Shown here: positions 25,476 to 34,323 of the stretch, piece after piece | Numbering within the stretch: position 1 is the first letter of the stretch | Layout: each line of letters starts with the position of its first letter | NCBI GenBank assembly: GCA_903870175.1 | Contig: CAIQBY010000048.1 | Span: 1 to 40,719, forward strand | Reading direction: 5' to 3' | DNA length: 40,719 bases | Source of the DNA: an uncultured Bacteroidota bacterium | GTDB lineage: Bacteria; Bacteroidota; Bacteroidia; 2-12-FULL-35-15 | Program-made: the position numbers and the translations under genes | Notes under the pieces: generated by a model | What the model was told of the DNA's origin: nothing | Seen by the model: only the letters and a program-made list of their open reading frames with translations | The model's database searches: none

Positions 25476-27350
25476 ATGAAGGTTGCTCTTTCAATAGGAA
25501 TTCAGAAGATGGTAAGGTCGGATATTGCCAGTTCAGGGGTTTGTTTTACGCTCGAACCGGAATCGGGTTTTACTGATATTATATTAATTACCGGCATATG
25601 GGGACTTGGCGAAAACATTGTGCAAGGGGTTGTTTCACCTGATGAATTTCTTGTTTTCAAACCGACATTAAAGTTGCGAAAGAGAGCAATAGTAAACAAG
25701 AAAATCGGAAGCAAGGCATTGACAATGGTTTATAGTGATACTGATGGAAAAACCGTTATCAATATTGATACTCCGGCAAAGAAGCGAGAATTGTTCGTGT
25801 TGAATGATGAAGAGATTGCAACTCTTGCAAAGTGGGCTCTGATAATAGAAGAACATTACGGAAAGCCCATGGATATTGAGTGGGCGAAGGATGGAATTAC
25901 AAATGAATTGTTTATTGTTCAGGCTCGCCCGGAAACAGTTCAGAGCAGAAGGAACCCTTTTATCCTGAAAGAATATAAGTTATTGACGAAAGGAAAATTG
26001 CTGGCAGAAGGATTATCTGTAGGAAATAAAATAGCAACCGGCAAAGCTCGTTTCCTTGAATCGCCTACTGATGCTGATAAATTGCGCCCGGGTGAAATAT
26101 TAATAACTGAAATTACAAGTCCGGATTGGGACCCGATATTGAAAAGAGCAGCAGCAATTATTACAAGTAAAGGCGGACGAACAAGTCATGCTTCCATTGT
26201 TGCCAGAGAGATTGGCGTGGCTGCAATTGTTGGAACAGGTGATGATGTATTGAAAATAAAAGATGGCGATGTGATTACTGTTTCCTGCGCTGAAGGCGAG
26301 AAAGGATATATTTACGAAGGAGAACAAAAGTGGACGGAAAAGGTAATTGATTTCAGAAATATAAAGATGCCTGAAACAGAACCTATGTTGATATTGGGCG
26401 ACCCGGACAGAGCATTTCAATTATCCTTTTATCCGAATAAAGGAGTAGGTTTAATGCGGCTGGAGTTTATCATCAGCAATGCAATTAAAATTCATCCGAT
26501 GGCATTGGTTAAGTTCAATGAATTGAAGGATGACAACATTAAAAATGAAATTGATGAACTCACTCATCATTATCTGAATAAAAAAGAATATTTCTCTGAT
26601 AAGCTTGCACAGGCAGTGGCAACAATCGCTTGCGCCTTTTATCCTAAAGATGTAATAGTGAGGATGAGTGATTTTAAAACAAATGAATATTCCAATTTGA
26701 TTGGCGGAAAAGATTTTGAGCCGGAGGAAGAAAACCCAATGCTTGGTTTCAGAGGCGCTTCCAGGTATTACAGCGACAGATATAAAGAAGGTTTCCGATT
26801 GGAATGTGAGGCAATGAAAATAGTGCGTAATCAAATGGGATTAACAAATGTGAAACTCATGATTCCTTTCTGCAGAACTGTGGAGGAAGGGAAGAATGTG
26901 ATAAACATTATGGAAAAATATGGATTGAAACGTGGTGAAAACGGGTTAGAGATTTATGTGATGGCGGAGATTCCGAGCAACATTATTTTAGCTGAAGAAT
27001 TTGCAAAAGTATTTGACGGTTTTTCCATTGGTTCAAATGATTTGACACAGCTGACACTTGGTATCGACAGGGATTCTACCATTATAAGCAGTTTGTTTGA
27101 TGAACAGAATGCAGCTCCGAAAAAAATGTTTGAAATGGTAATAAACACAGCTAAAAAATGCAATAAAAAAATCGGTTTATGCGGACAGGCACCAAGCGAC
27201 CATGCCGAATTTGCTGCGTTTTTGGTGGAGCAAGGCATAGATAGTATTTCTTTTACACCTGACGCTTTAATCAAAGGCATTGAAAACATTAATAAAGCAG
27301 AGGAGAAAATGAAAATGGATAAAAAAGAAATGAAACCGCTGAAAGTATAA
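25476..27350 (+). CDS. ppsA: Phosphoenolpyruvate synthase, C-terminal fragment
   Basis: The remainder of phosphoenolpyruvate synthase. The coding similarity starts at 25347 (AGQHESFLNIKG), and 25476 is only the first ATG in that frame, at HMKVALSIGIQKMV. It contains the rest of the nucleotide-binding domain (SGVCFTLEPESGF, GLGENIVQGVVSPDEF, ARPETVQS), the swivelling phosphohistidine domain (GGRTSHASIVAREIGV), and the PEP/pyruvate barrel (LMIPFCRTVEEG, FSIGSNDLTQLTLGIDRDS, GLCGQAPSD). If the 16 missing bases are restored, the catalytic His would be residue 424 and the Cys residue 755, close to His421 and Cys751 of the Escherichia coli enzyme, and the whole would be about 810 residues. A fragment starting at 25476 would lack the first part of the ATP site. 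Confidence 0.9.
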   Translation: MKVALSIGIQKMVRSDIASSGVCFTLEPESGFTDIILITGIWGLGENIVQGVVSPDEFLVFKPTLKLRKRAIVNKKIGSKALTMVYSDTDGKTVINIDTPAKKRELFVLNDEEIATLAKWALIIEEHYGKPMDIEWAKDGITNELFIVQARPETVQSRRNPFILKEYKLLTKGKLLAEGLSVGNKIATGKARFLESPTDADKLRPGEILITEITSPDWDPILKRAAAIITSKGGRTSHASIVAREIGVAAIVGTGDDVLKIKDGDVITVSCAEGEKGYIYEGEQKWTEKVIDFRNIKMPETEPMLILGDPDRAFQLSFYPNKGVGLMRLEFIISNAIKIHPMALVKFNELKDDNIKNEIDELTHHYLNKKEYFSDKLAQAVATIACAFYPKDVIVRMSDFKTNEYSNLIGGKDFEPEEENPMLGFRGASRYYSDRYKEGFRLECEAMKIVRNQMGLTNVKLMIPFCRTVEEGKNVINIMEKYGLKRGENGLEIYVMAEIPSNIILAEEFAKVFDGFSIGSNDLTQLTLGIDRDSTIISSLFDEQNAAPKKMFEMVINTAKKCNKKIGLCGQAPSDHAEFAAFLVEQGIDSISFTPDALIKGIENINKAEEKMKMDKKEMKPLKV

Positions 27351-27558
27351 TAATATAATTTATGAAAATCATCCGTTAATTGGATTTAGATGTTGAAACC
27401 GTTGTTATAGGAAATCAAATTCAAATAGAATCTTTGAATTTGCGTAAGAATTGAAGATTTTTAATCTGAAAAGTAAAGAATATTTATTGAAACCACACCT
27501 CGGAGGGCATATAAACCGTAATATGATATAAGTCATATAATGAGAGCAGGCAGACGAA

Positions 27559-27566
27559 TATCTTTG
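27559..27566 (+). promoter_or_regulatory. Candidate -7 box of the desaturase gene
   Basis: TATCTTTG matches TAnnTTTG and ends 20 bases before the ATG at 27587. No TTG occurs at the ideal distance. Confidence 0.4.
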
Positions 27567-27586
27567 CTGATTAAAACATTAAATTA

Positions 27587-28675
27587 ATGAAGACAATAAA
27601 ATTCGTTTCGCACGACAAACAACAACATGATTTTGCAGCAGCAGTGCGTAAAAACGTACATAATTATTTTGCCGAAAGGGGGCTTTCAACCAAAGGAAAC
27701 ACTCAAATAGTAATTAATACAATTGTAATGTTGATATTATATGTCGGTTCTTTTGCACTGCTTTTTATGGTAAAAATGAATCCCTGGATTGCATTTATTA
27801 TGTCCGTAATTATGGGTATCGGTTTGGCAGGCATTGGTATGGGAACAATGCACGATGCCGTACACCATGCGTATTCAGGCAAAGAATGGATAAATAAATT
27901 ATTTGGCGGAACACTTTATTTAATAGGAAGCAATGTTTTTAATTGGGAAATTCAGCATAATATTTTGCATCATACTTACACAAATATTGATGGATACGAC
28001 CAGGATATTGAATCGAAAGGACCGATACGATTGTCGGAACATGCACCGCTCAAAAAGATTCATAAATATCAATACATTCATGCTTTTTTCTTCTATGGAA
28101 TGATGACCATTTCAAAATTGGTGAAAGATTTTTCCCAATTAATAGTCTATAATAGAGAAGGAATTACGAGGCGATATAATTTTAATCCGACAGTTGAATA
28201 TATCAAAATGGTTATACTTAAACTACTTTATTTATTTGTAATAATCGGATTGCCGATTATATTTACCACATTGACGTGGTGGCAGGTTGTAGTAGGGTTT
28301 TTGCTGATGCATTGGACAGCCGGTTGTATTTTAAGTGTGGTATTTCAAATGGCACATGTTGTAGAAGGGACGGAAGAACCGATGCCTGACGCAGAGGGAG
28401 TTATCCCAAATGATTGGGCCGTTCATCAATTGCGCACTACATCCGACTTTGCAAGACATAATCATTTCCTTAACTGGTATGTTGGCGGTTTAAACTTTCA
28501 GATTGAACATCATTTGTTTCCAAATATTAGTCACGTGCATTATCCTAAAATTGCACCTATTGTTGAGAAAACTGCAAAACAATTCGGTTTTGATTACAAT
28601 TTAAAACCGACATTTCGAAAAGCATTTATGTCGCATGTCCGCAGGTTAAAATTGTTAGGACAACCCGCTATTTAA
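27587..28675 (+). CDS. Membrane fatty-acid (acyl-lipid/acyl-CoA) desaturase
   Basis: A 362-residue integral-membrane di-iron desaturase that would introduce a double bond into membrane fatty acyl chains using oxygen. The three histidine clusters are present: MHDAVHHAYS at about residue 88, QHNILHHTYTN at about 125, and QIEHHLFPNISH at about 304. The last has the QxxHH form of front-end (delta-5/6-type) desaturases, but there is no fused cytochrome b5 domain, as in many Bacteroidota members. Hydrophobic segments at about 45-90 and 205-250 fit the usual four-helix topology. Such enzymes often serve cold adaptation of the membrane. It stands alone between ppsA and rpsT. The actual substrate and double-bond position cannot be told from sequence. 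Confidence 0.88.
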   Translation: MKTIKFVSHDKQQHDFAAAVRKNVHNYFAERGLSTKGNTQIVINTIVMLILYVGSFALLFMVKMNPWIAFIMSVIMGIGLAGIGMGTMHDAVHHAYSGKEWINKLFGGTLYLIGSNVFNWEIQHNILHHTYTNIDGYDQDIESKGPIRLSEHAPLKKIHKYQYIHAFFFYGMMTISKLVKDFSQLIVYNREGITRRYNFNPTVEYIKMVILKLLYLFVIIGLPIIFTTLTWWQVVVGFLLMHWTAGCILSVVFQMAHVVEGTEEPMPDAEGVIPNDWAVHQLRTTSDFARHNHFLNWYVGGLNFQIEHHLFPNISHVHYPKIAPIVEKTAKQFGFDYNLKPTFRKAFMSHVRRLKLLGQPAI

Positions 28676-28813
28676 CATTCCTAAACGAATTTTTAAGTTT
28701 TTTTAATTCAATATTTTTCAAGAAAAGGAAAATAAACCATAATTTCCTAAAATATAATTACCTATATTTTAATGAGTAAAGTGAAGTTTTTTTACAATAA
28801 TAATTGAAAAATG

Positions 28814-28843
28814 TTGCGAGAAAGCAAAAATTATCTATATTTG
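28814..28843 (+). promoter_or_regulatory. Promoter of rpsT
   Basis: TTG at 28814-28816 and TATATTTG at 28836-28843, 19 bases apart, fit the Bacteroidota consensus exactly. The -7 box lies 52 bases before the rpsT ATG, in an otherwise AT-rich leader. Confidence 0.75.
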
Positions 28844-28895
28844 CACCCCGTATGTAAAGATAGGACAATTAATAAGTTAAAAATAAAAGTAAAAA

Positions 28896-29153
28896 ATGGC
28901 AAATCACAAATCAGCAATCAAAAGAATCCGTTCTAACGATGCGAAAAGACTTAGAAATAGATATCAGGCAAAAACAATGCGTAATGCATTGAAAGATTTA
29001 AGAGAAGATGCAAGCAAAAAGTCAGCTTCTGAAAAACTTCCAAAAGTAATTGCTATGGTAGATAAATTAGCAAAGAAAAGTGTTATTCACAAAAACAAAG
29101 CTGCTAATATAAAATCAAAATTAACTAAAAAAGTAAACGCTCTTAAAGCCTAA
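28896..29153 (+). CDS. rpsT: 30S ribosomal protein S20
   Basis: An 85-residue basic protein with the S20 signature: MANHKSAIKRIRSNDAKRLR at the start, then RYQAKTMRNALKDL and the helical VIHKNKAANIKSKLTKKVN end. S20 binds 16S rRNA early in assembly of the small subunit. The length is normal. The gene is framed by a consensus promoter (28814-28843) and a terminator (29181-29204), so it is a monocistronic transcription unit. Confidence 0.97.
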   Translation: MANHKSAIKRIRSNDAKRLRNRYQAKTMRNALKDLREDASKKSASEKLPKVIAMVDKLAKKSVIHKNKAANIKSKLTKKVNALKA

Positions 29154-29180
29154 TACTCTTTAATAAATAGAAAATATGGA

Positions 29181-29210
29181 AAGCTCTGCAAGTTTGCGGG
29201 GCTTTTTTTA
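29181..29210 (+). terminator. Terminator of rpsT
   Basis: A 10-bp stem AAGCTCTGCA with TGCGGGGCTT (two G-T pairs), loop AGTT, followed by a run of seven T. It starts 28 bases after the rpsT stop and would be translated if radC began at its most upstream ATG (29176), which argues against that start. Confidence 0.85.
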
Positions 29211-29241
29211 TGATTTTTGTTACTTTTATAAACCAATTTCA

Positions 29242-29940
29242 ATGGACGATTACAAACAACCTTTCGGGATAAAATCCTGGGCAGAAGAAGACAGGCCTCG
29301 CGAAAAATTGTTAGGCAAAGGGAGGCATGTACTTACCGAAGCTGAGTTAATTGCAATTTTAATCGGGTCGGGAAGCAAAGATGAAACGGCTGTAGAATTA
29401 TCAAAACGCATATTAATCAGCGTTGGCAATAATTTAAATGAATTGGGAAAATTATCAGTGCAGGAACTGATAACATTTAAAGGAATTGGTGAAGCGAAAG
29501 CAATAAGCATAATTGCCGCATTGGAATTAGGGAGAAGAAGAAAAGAAACGGAAAATGTTAAACGTGAAAAAATTACAATAAGCAAAGATGTATTTGAGAT
29601 AATGAAATCGTCGATGTTAGATTTGCCTCACGAAGAGTTTTGGTTGTTGATTTTGAACAGAGCGAATGCAGTAATAAAAAAGGAATTGATAAGCAGAGGC
29701 GGAGTTACAGGGACAGTAGTAGATACTAAAATTATTTTCAAAACGGCTGTCGAACATTACGCCAGCTCAATAATTGTTTGTCACAATCATCCTTCAGGTA
29801 ATTTAAAACCAAGTGATGCAGATATTAAAATTACAAAGAATATAAAAGAAGCAGGAAAAATAATGGAAATCCCATTGGCAGATCATTTAATAATAACTGA
29901 TGAAGGTTATTATAGTTTCGCAGATGAAGGAATGCTTTAG
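29242..29940 (+). CDS. radC: RadC/JAB-domain protein
   Basis: A 232-residue cytoplasmic protein. The frame continues up to an ATG at 29176, but that part encodes the rpsT terminator; MDDYKQPFGIKSWAEEDRPR is the normal family start. Residues about 35-100 hold a helix-hairpin-helix region (LITFKGIGEAKAISIIAALE). The C-terminal JAB/MPN metalloprotease-like domain has HNHPSGNLKPSDADIKIT at about 181, that is the complete HxHP...SxxD zinc site, and DHLIITDEGYYSFADEG at the end. RadC was named for DNA repair, but its biochemical function is unsettled. It opens a run of closely spaced genes: wecB starts 6 bases downstream. Confidence 0.93.
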   Translation: MDDYKQPFGIKSWAEEDRPREKLLGKGRHVLTEAELIAILIGSGSKDETAVELSKRILISVGNNLNELGKLSVQELITFKGIGEAKAISIIAALELGRRRKETENVKREKITISKDVFEIMKSSMLDLPHEEFWLLILNRANAVIKKELISRGGVTGTVVDTKIIFKTAVEHYASSIIVCHNHPSGNLKPSDADIKITKNIKEAGKIMEIPLADHLIITDEGYYSFADEGML

Positions 29941-29946
29941 AAAATT

Positions 29947-31101
29947 ATGAGTCAACTCAAGATAATTACAATAATAGGCGCTCGTCCACAAATAATAAAA
30001 TCTGCTGCTTTGAGTAGAGCAATCAGGAATAAATTTTCTTATCAATTGAAAGAAGTAGTTGTGCATACAGGACAGCATTATGATGATAATATGTCTAATG
30101 TGTTTTTTAATGAATTGGAAATTTCAAAGCCAAATTACAATCTTAATGTCGGTTCAGGGAGTCATGGAAAACAGACAGGAATGATGATTGAAGGAATTGA
30201 AGAAATATTATTAATTGAGAAACCGAATTGCGTTGTCGTTTATGGGGATACAAATTCAACACTCGCAGGAGCTTTGGCAGCATCAAAAATTAATATTCCG
30301 GTTATACATATTGAAGCAGGATTACGATCGTATAACAAATCGATGCCAGAAGAAATTAATCGTATTATGTGTGATCATGTTTCAACACTTTTATTTTCTC
30401 CCACTAAGACTGGTTTTAATAATCTGGTAAAAGAAGGATTCAAGGAAAATAGTGAACCGCCTTATTCTATTAACAATCCAAAGATAATTCATTGTGGAGA
30501 TGTAATGTTTGACAATAGCTTATACTTCTCGTCGATTGCAGAGGAAACAACAGCTATACTTAAAGAGAATAATCTTGAAGAAGAAAAATATATTTTAGCA
30601 ACAATTCATCGAGATAACAATACTGACAATGCAGTTCGATTAAACTCTTTATTTAATGCAATTAATAAGATTGCTAAAGAAAATAAAATTAAAGTTGTGA
30701 TCCCCATACATCCTCGTACCGCTAAGTTGTTGCCAAAGAATCTTAATTCTTCATTATATTCAGAAATAAAAATAAGCGAATACATTAAGATAATAGATCC
30801 AGTTTCTTTTCTTGAAATGATTGCACTTGAAAAAAATGCTCAACTAATAATGACGGACAGCGGAGGAGTTCAGAAAGAAGCTTTCTTTTTCAAGAAACCA
30901 TGTATAATTTTACGTCAGGAAACTGAATGGATAGAATTGGCCGAATGCGGCTCGGCGATAACAGCTGATGCTATCGAACAAAATATTATAGACGCGTATA
31001 ATATTTTTTTAAGCAAAAAAAAATTAGTTTTCCCTAATATTTTTGGTGGTGGTAAAGCTTCTGAATTTATTTGTAGTGAAATTATTAAACAAATAAACTA
31101 A
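29947..31101 (+). CDS. wecB: UDP-N-acetylglucosamine 2-epimerase (non-hydrolysing)
   Basis: A 384-residue GT-B-fold enzyme that interconverts UDP-GlcNAc and UDP-ManNAc for surface polysaccharides. Family motifs: IIGARPQIIKSAALSRAI at the N-terminus, HTGQHYDDNMSNVFFNEL, VYGDTNSTLAGALAA, HIEAGLRSYNKSMPEEINR, the catalytic-type ATIHRDNNTDN, and MTDSGGVQKEAFFFKKPC with RQETEWIELAECG at the end. Residues matching the E. coli WecB catalytic Asp, two Glu and His (GDTN, IEAG, PEEINR, IHRD) are present. It is 6 bases after radC and 3 bases before a deacetylase gene, so it belongs to a glycan cluster with the next four genes. A related 2-epimerase with another NDP-sugar is possible. Confidence 0.92.
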   Translation: MSQLKIITIIGARPQIIKSAALSRAIRNKFSYQLKEVVVHTGQHYDDNMSNVFFNELEISKPNYNLNVGSGSHGKQTGMMIEGIEEILLIEKPNCVVVYGDTNSTLAGALAASKINIPVIHIEAGLRSYNKSMPEEINRIMCDHVSTLLFSPTKTGFNNLVKEGFKENSEPPYSINNPKIIHCGDVMFDNSLYFSSIAEETTAILKENNLEEEKYILATIHRDNNTDNAVRLNSLFNAINKIAKENKIKVVIPIHPRTAKLLPKNLNSSLYSEIKISEYIKIIDPVSFLEMIALEKNAQLIMTDSGGVQKEAFFFKKPCIILRQETEWIELAECGSAITADAIEQNIIDAYNIFLSKKKLVFPNIFGGGKASEFICSEIIKQIN

Positions 31102-31104
31102 ATT

Positions 31105-32409
31105 ATGTTGTTAGTTTACACTCATAAAATAACACATCGTAATAAATATATTTTTAACCTTTTGTTTAAAGATATTCTTGGTATTGATTTTAAACTTACT
31201 CCCGATAGAGAGGAATTCAAGTTATATGAAGGGGCAAAACTGAGTTATACCAATAGCCCAATTGGGGATGAATTATTTTTTGTTTCGCGTAATTTACTTT
31301 TTGAAACAGGAATAACAGAACAGAATATTTCTGTATTAGAATTCAACAACAATAAAGTTTTTTTTGCAACAGGGAAAGCATCTGTTTTTCCCTTTGATAT
31401 TTTTGCAGCAAGCTTTTATTTAGTATCTCGTTATGAAGAGTATTTGCCTCATATACGAGATGAACATGACAGGTTTGATGCAAAAGATAGCTTGGCATTT
31501 ATGAATGGCTTTCTTCAAAAGCCAATGATAAATATTTGGACTGGATGGATGAAAAAAATACTAATTCAAAAATTTCCTGAACTTGTTTTCCCTGAAAAGA
31601 AATATGAATTTATTTCTACAATTGATATTGACAACGCTTATGCATATCGAGAAAAAGGCCTTGCCAGAACGGTTGGTGGTTATTTAAAATCTTTATCCAC
31701 TTTTAACATTCCTGAATTAGCTGAGCGAACACAAGTATTATTAGGAAATGAAAAAGATCCATATGATACATATGATTTTCAGTTGGATATTTTAAAGAAA
31801 TTTAAATTCAAAAGCATCTATTTTTTTCTCTTAGGCGATTATGGAGTGAACGATAAGAATCTGCCAATAGAAAGTAAAAAATTCCAATCATTAATAAAAA
31901 TGCTTGGTGACTATGCAGATATTGGAATTCACCCTTCTTATGGTTCAAATAAAAGCAAGGAACAATTGAAAAAAGAAGTTTCACGTTTATCAAAAGTTCT
32001 GCATAGGGATATAACAAAAAGCCGTCAGCACTTTTTAAAATTAACTTTGCCTGAAACATATCGTAATTTAATTGACCTTGATATAATAGATGACTATACG
32101 ATGGGATTTGCCACACAGGTTGGATTCAGGGCTAGTATTTGCAGCACTTTTAATTTTTATGATTTGGATAATGAAGTAGAAACTAAATTAAGAATCCACC
32201 CTTTTGTAATAATGGAAGGCACTTTAAAATATCATATGAATGTTCATCCGGAAGATGCGCTGCAGAAAATTAAACCTCTTATAGATGAGGTAAGAGCAGT
32301 TAACGGTGTATTTATAAGTCTTTGGCATAATGATACTATAAACAATCAAAATATTTGGCAAGGTTGGCAGAAGGCATATGAAGAGATGGTAAAATATGCG
32401 ACCACTTAA
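31105..32409 (+). CDS. Polysaccharide deacetylase-family protein (two-domain type)
   Basis: A 434-residue protein. Residues about 1-170 are a mixed alpha/beta N-terminal domain (FDIFAASFYLVSRYEEYLPH) of the kind commonly fused to Bacteroidota deacetylases. Residues about 170-430 form a NodB-like carbohydrate-esterase barrel: FISTIDIDNAYAYREKG carries the Asp-Asp metal motif, then YADIGIHPSYGSN (second motif), SRQHFLKLTLPETYRNL, GFATQVGFRA and ISLWHNDTIN. No signal peptide is present, so it acts in the cytoplasm or at the inner face of the membrane, probably on a lipid-linked or nucleotide-linked N-acetyl sugar. Its place right after wecB suggests that it removes an acetyl group from ManNAc/GlcNAc-type residues of a surface glycan. 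Confidence 0.82.
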   Translation: MLLVYTHKITHRNKYIFNLLFKDILGIDFKLTPDREEFKLYEGAKLSYTNSPIGDELFFVSRNLLFETGITEQNISVLEFNNNKVFFATGKASVFPFDIFAASFYLVSRYEEYLPHIRDEHDRFDAKDSLAFMNGFLQKPMINIWTGWMKKILIQKFPELVFPEKKYEFISTIDIDNAYAYREKGLARTVGGYLKSLSTFNIPELAERTQVLLGNEKDPYDTYDFQLDILKKFKFKSIYFFLLGDYGVNDKNLPIESKKFQSLIKMLGDYADIGIHPSYGSNKSKEQLKKEVSRLSKVLHRDITKSRQHFLKLTLPETYRNLIDLDIIDDYTMGFATQVGFRASICSTFNFYDLDNEVETKLRIHPFVIMEGTLKYHMNVHPEDALQKIKPLIDEVRAVNGVFISLWHNDTINNQNIWQGWQKAYEEMVKYATT

Positions 32410-32427
32410 TTTTGCAAGGATTAAAAA

Positions 32428-33321
32428 ATGCTAAAACAAATTGTATTAAAATATACACCTGATTTTTTGCTGAAACTAGGAAAACGATTTAAGAAATATA
32501 TTCGCAGGCATCAATTGAATAAACAGCAAAACTCTAATACTGGAATTGCAAAGCAAAGATTAATTGATGATTTTAAAAAAATCGGGTTGAAAAATGGAGA
32601 TTCAGTTTTAGTGCATAGCAGCTTAAGCAAAATTGGATATATAGAAGGAGGAGCTAATACAATTGTTGACGCATTGCTTGATACAATTGGTGAAACGGGG
32701 ACACTTTTATTTCCTTCTTTCCCTGCATCAGGAAGAAATAAAGATTATTTGGAAGAGCATCCTTTTTTCGATGTTAAAAATACCCCTTCAAAAATGGGGA
32801 GTATTACTGAATATTTCAGACAGCTGGATAATGTTTCTCGAAGTATACACCCTACAGATTCTTTATGTGCAAAAGGTCCTTTGGCTGATTATTATACTAA
32901 TTCGCATTATGGACAGTTAACACCTTATAATGAATTTTCGCCCTTCAGAAAACTTTGCAACAAAAGAGGAAAAATCTTAATGCTCGGAACAACTTTAAAT
33001 GGTGCTTGTACTAACCTGCATACACTGGAAGATGCCGTGGAATTTAAGTTCCCGATATATGATAAAAAAATATATTCAGTTGAAATTATTGATTCAGAAG
33101 GGAATAAATCTGAGGTTAAAACAAAAGTCCACAACCCAGAATATTCTGCAAAACGAAACTGCGATGCACTAAAACCAATGTTTGAAAGAGAAAATGTGCT
33201 GGTAAATGGGATGATTGGTGAAGCAAAAAGTATGTTGATTGATGCAGATATAATGCTGGAATCAATGATTAGGAATTATAAAGAAAAAGGAATAACAATG
33301 TATACTCCTTTTGGAAGTTAG
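32428..33321 (+). CDS. AAC(3)-fold N-acetyltransferase of the glycan cluster
   Basis: A 297-residue member of the aminoglycoside 3-N-acetyltransferase fold. Visible family motifs are GLKNGDSVLVHSSLSKIGYI (acetyl-CoA site), ANTIVDALLDTIGETGTLLF, the SRSIHPTDSLCAKGP motif (active-site region), PFRKLCNKRGKILMLGT, and NLHTLEDAVEF. An initial 40-residue basic segment is unusual and may bind membrane or partner. Members inside polysaccharide loci act on amino sugars rather than on antibiotics, so I would not call it a resistance gene. With the deacetylases on either side it could re-acylate the exposed amine. The start at 32428 follows the previous stop by 18 bases. Confidence 0.85.
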   Translation: MLKQIVLKYTPDFLLKLGKRFKKYIRRHQLNKQQNSNTGIAKQRLIDDFKKIGLKNGDSVLVHSSLSKIGYIEGGANTIVDALLDTIGETGTLLFPSFPASGRNKDYLEEHPFFDVKNTPSKMGSITEYFRQLDNVSRSIHPTDSLCAKGPLADYYTNSHYGQLTPYNEFSPFRKLCNKRGKILMLGTTLNGACTNLHTLEDAVEFKFPIYDKKIYSVEIIDSEGNKSEVKTKVHNPEYSAKRNCDALKPMFERENVLVNGMIGEAKSMLIDADIMLESMIRNYKEKGITMYTPFGS

Positions 33322-33330
33322 TTAAAATAG

Positions 33331-34323
33331 ATGAACATATATATTACACTTGATTATGAAATATACTTTGGTAAAAACCATGGGACAGTTGAGAAATGTA
33401 TTATTTTTCCTACCTCAGAACTTATTCGAATTGCCGATAATCATGGTGTAAGATTTTCTTTTTTTGTTGATTGCGGTTTTATTATTAAGCTTGCCGAATA
33501 CAAAATAAAATATCCACATCTTGAAAAAGATTACGACTCAATAACTCAACAAATAAAATACCTTTCAGATACAGGTCACGATATTCAGTTGCATATTCAC
33601 CCGCACTGGGAGGATAGTTATTACGATGGAGAACGTTGGATTATAAATATAAAAAGATACAAATTAGTTGATTTCAATGAAGCAGAAATATCAGATATTG
33701 TATTTAGATACAAAAAAGTATTAACTGAAATTACAGGTAAAGCTATTTTCGCTTATCGTGCTGGAGGCTGGTGTTTACAACCTTTTTCAAAACTTAAAAA
33801 AGCGTTTAAGGAAAACCAAATCACTTTGGATAGTAGTGTTTTCCGAAAAGGATTTTATTCTTCTGAACATTATTCATACGATTTCAGAAATGCACCCAAT
33901 AAAGATATTTATACCTTTGATGTCAAACCTGAAAAGGAAAATTTAAAAGGATATTTCACCGAGTTGCCTATAAGTGCAATCAGAAATTCACCATTATTTT
34001 TCTGGAAATTATTTCTGCTAGGGCGTAAAAACACTTATTTGCATAAGCCATTGGGAGATGGAAAGGCTATGCCTGCTCCAGGGCAACGTAAAACAATGTT
34101 GACTCAATATACTGATTGTCCAGTTTCAATTGATGGATACAATGCTAATCTATTGCAGAAAGCACTGCGTAGTTTAAAGAGAAAAGAATTTAATCACATG
34201 GTTGTAATTGGACATCCAAAGGCGTTATCAAGATATTCGATAATGAAGTTGGAAGAGTTTGTGGAAAAGAATAAGGGCGAACATAATTTTACAACGTATT
34301 CAAAAATGTTCAGAAATAAATAA
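33331..34323 (+). CDS. Second polysaccharide deacetylase-like protein
   Basis: A 330-residue protein of the NodB/WalW-like deacetylase superfamily. MNIYITLDYEIYFGKNHGTV gives a metal-binding Asp at residue 8, followed by VRFSFFVDCGFI and the second metal motif GHDIQLHIHPHWEDSYYDG at about residue 85. Then come AYRAGGWCLQPFSKLKKAF (the conserved RAG step), LDSSVF and a terminal VIGHPKALSRYS. There is no signal peptide. It differs in architecture from the deacetylase encoded two genes upstream, which suggests that they act on different positions or at different steps of the same glycan. It follows the acetyltransferase gene by 9 bases, and its stop codon directly abuts the next start. Confidence 0.82.
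   Translation: MNIYITLDYEIYFGKNHGTVEKCIIFPTSELIRIADNHGVRFSFFVDCGFIIKLAEYKIKYPHLEKDYDSITQQIKYLSDTGHDIQLHIHPHWEDSYYDGERWIINIKRYKLVDFNEAEISDIVFRYKKVLTEITGKAIFAYRAGGWCLQPFSKLKKAFKENQITLDSSVFRKGFYSSEHYSYDFRNAPNKDIYTFDVKPEKENLKGYFTELPISAIRNSPLFFWKLFLLGRKNTYLHKPLGDGKAMPAPGQRKTMLTQYTDCPVSIDGYNANLLQKALRSLKRKEFNHMVVIGHPKALSRYSIMKLEEFVEKNKGEHNFTTYSKMFRNK

Noticed and set aside
32428-33321. Aminoglycoside resistance gene
   Set aside because: The fold is AAC(3)-like, but its position inside a glycan cluster with deacetylases makes a sugar substrate more likely.
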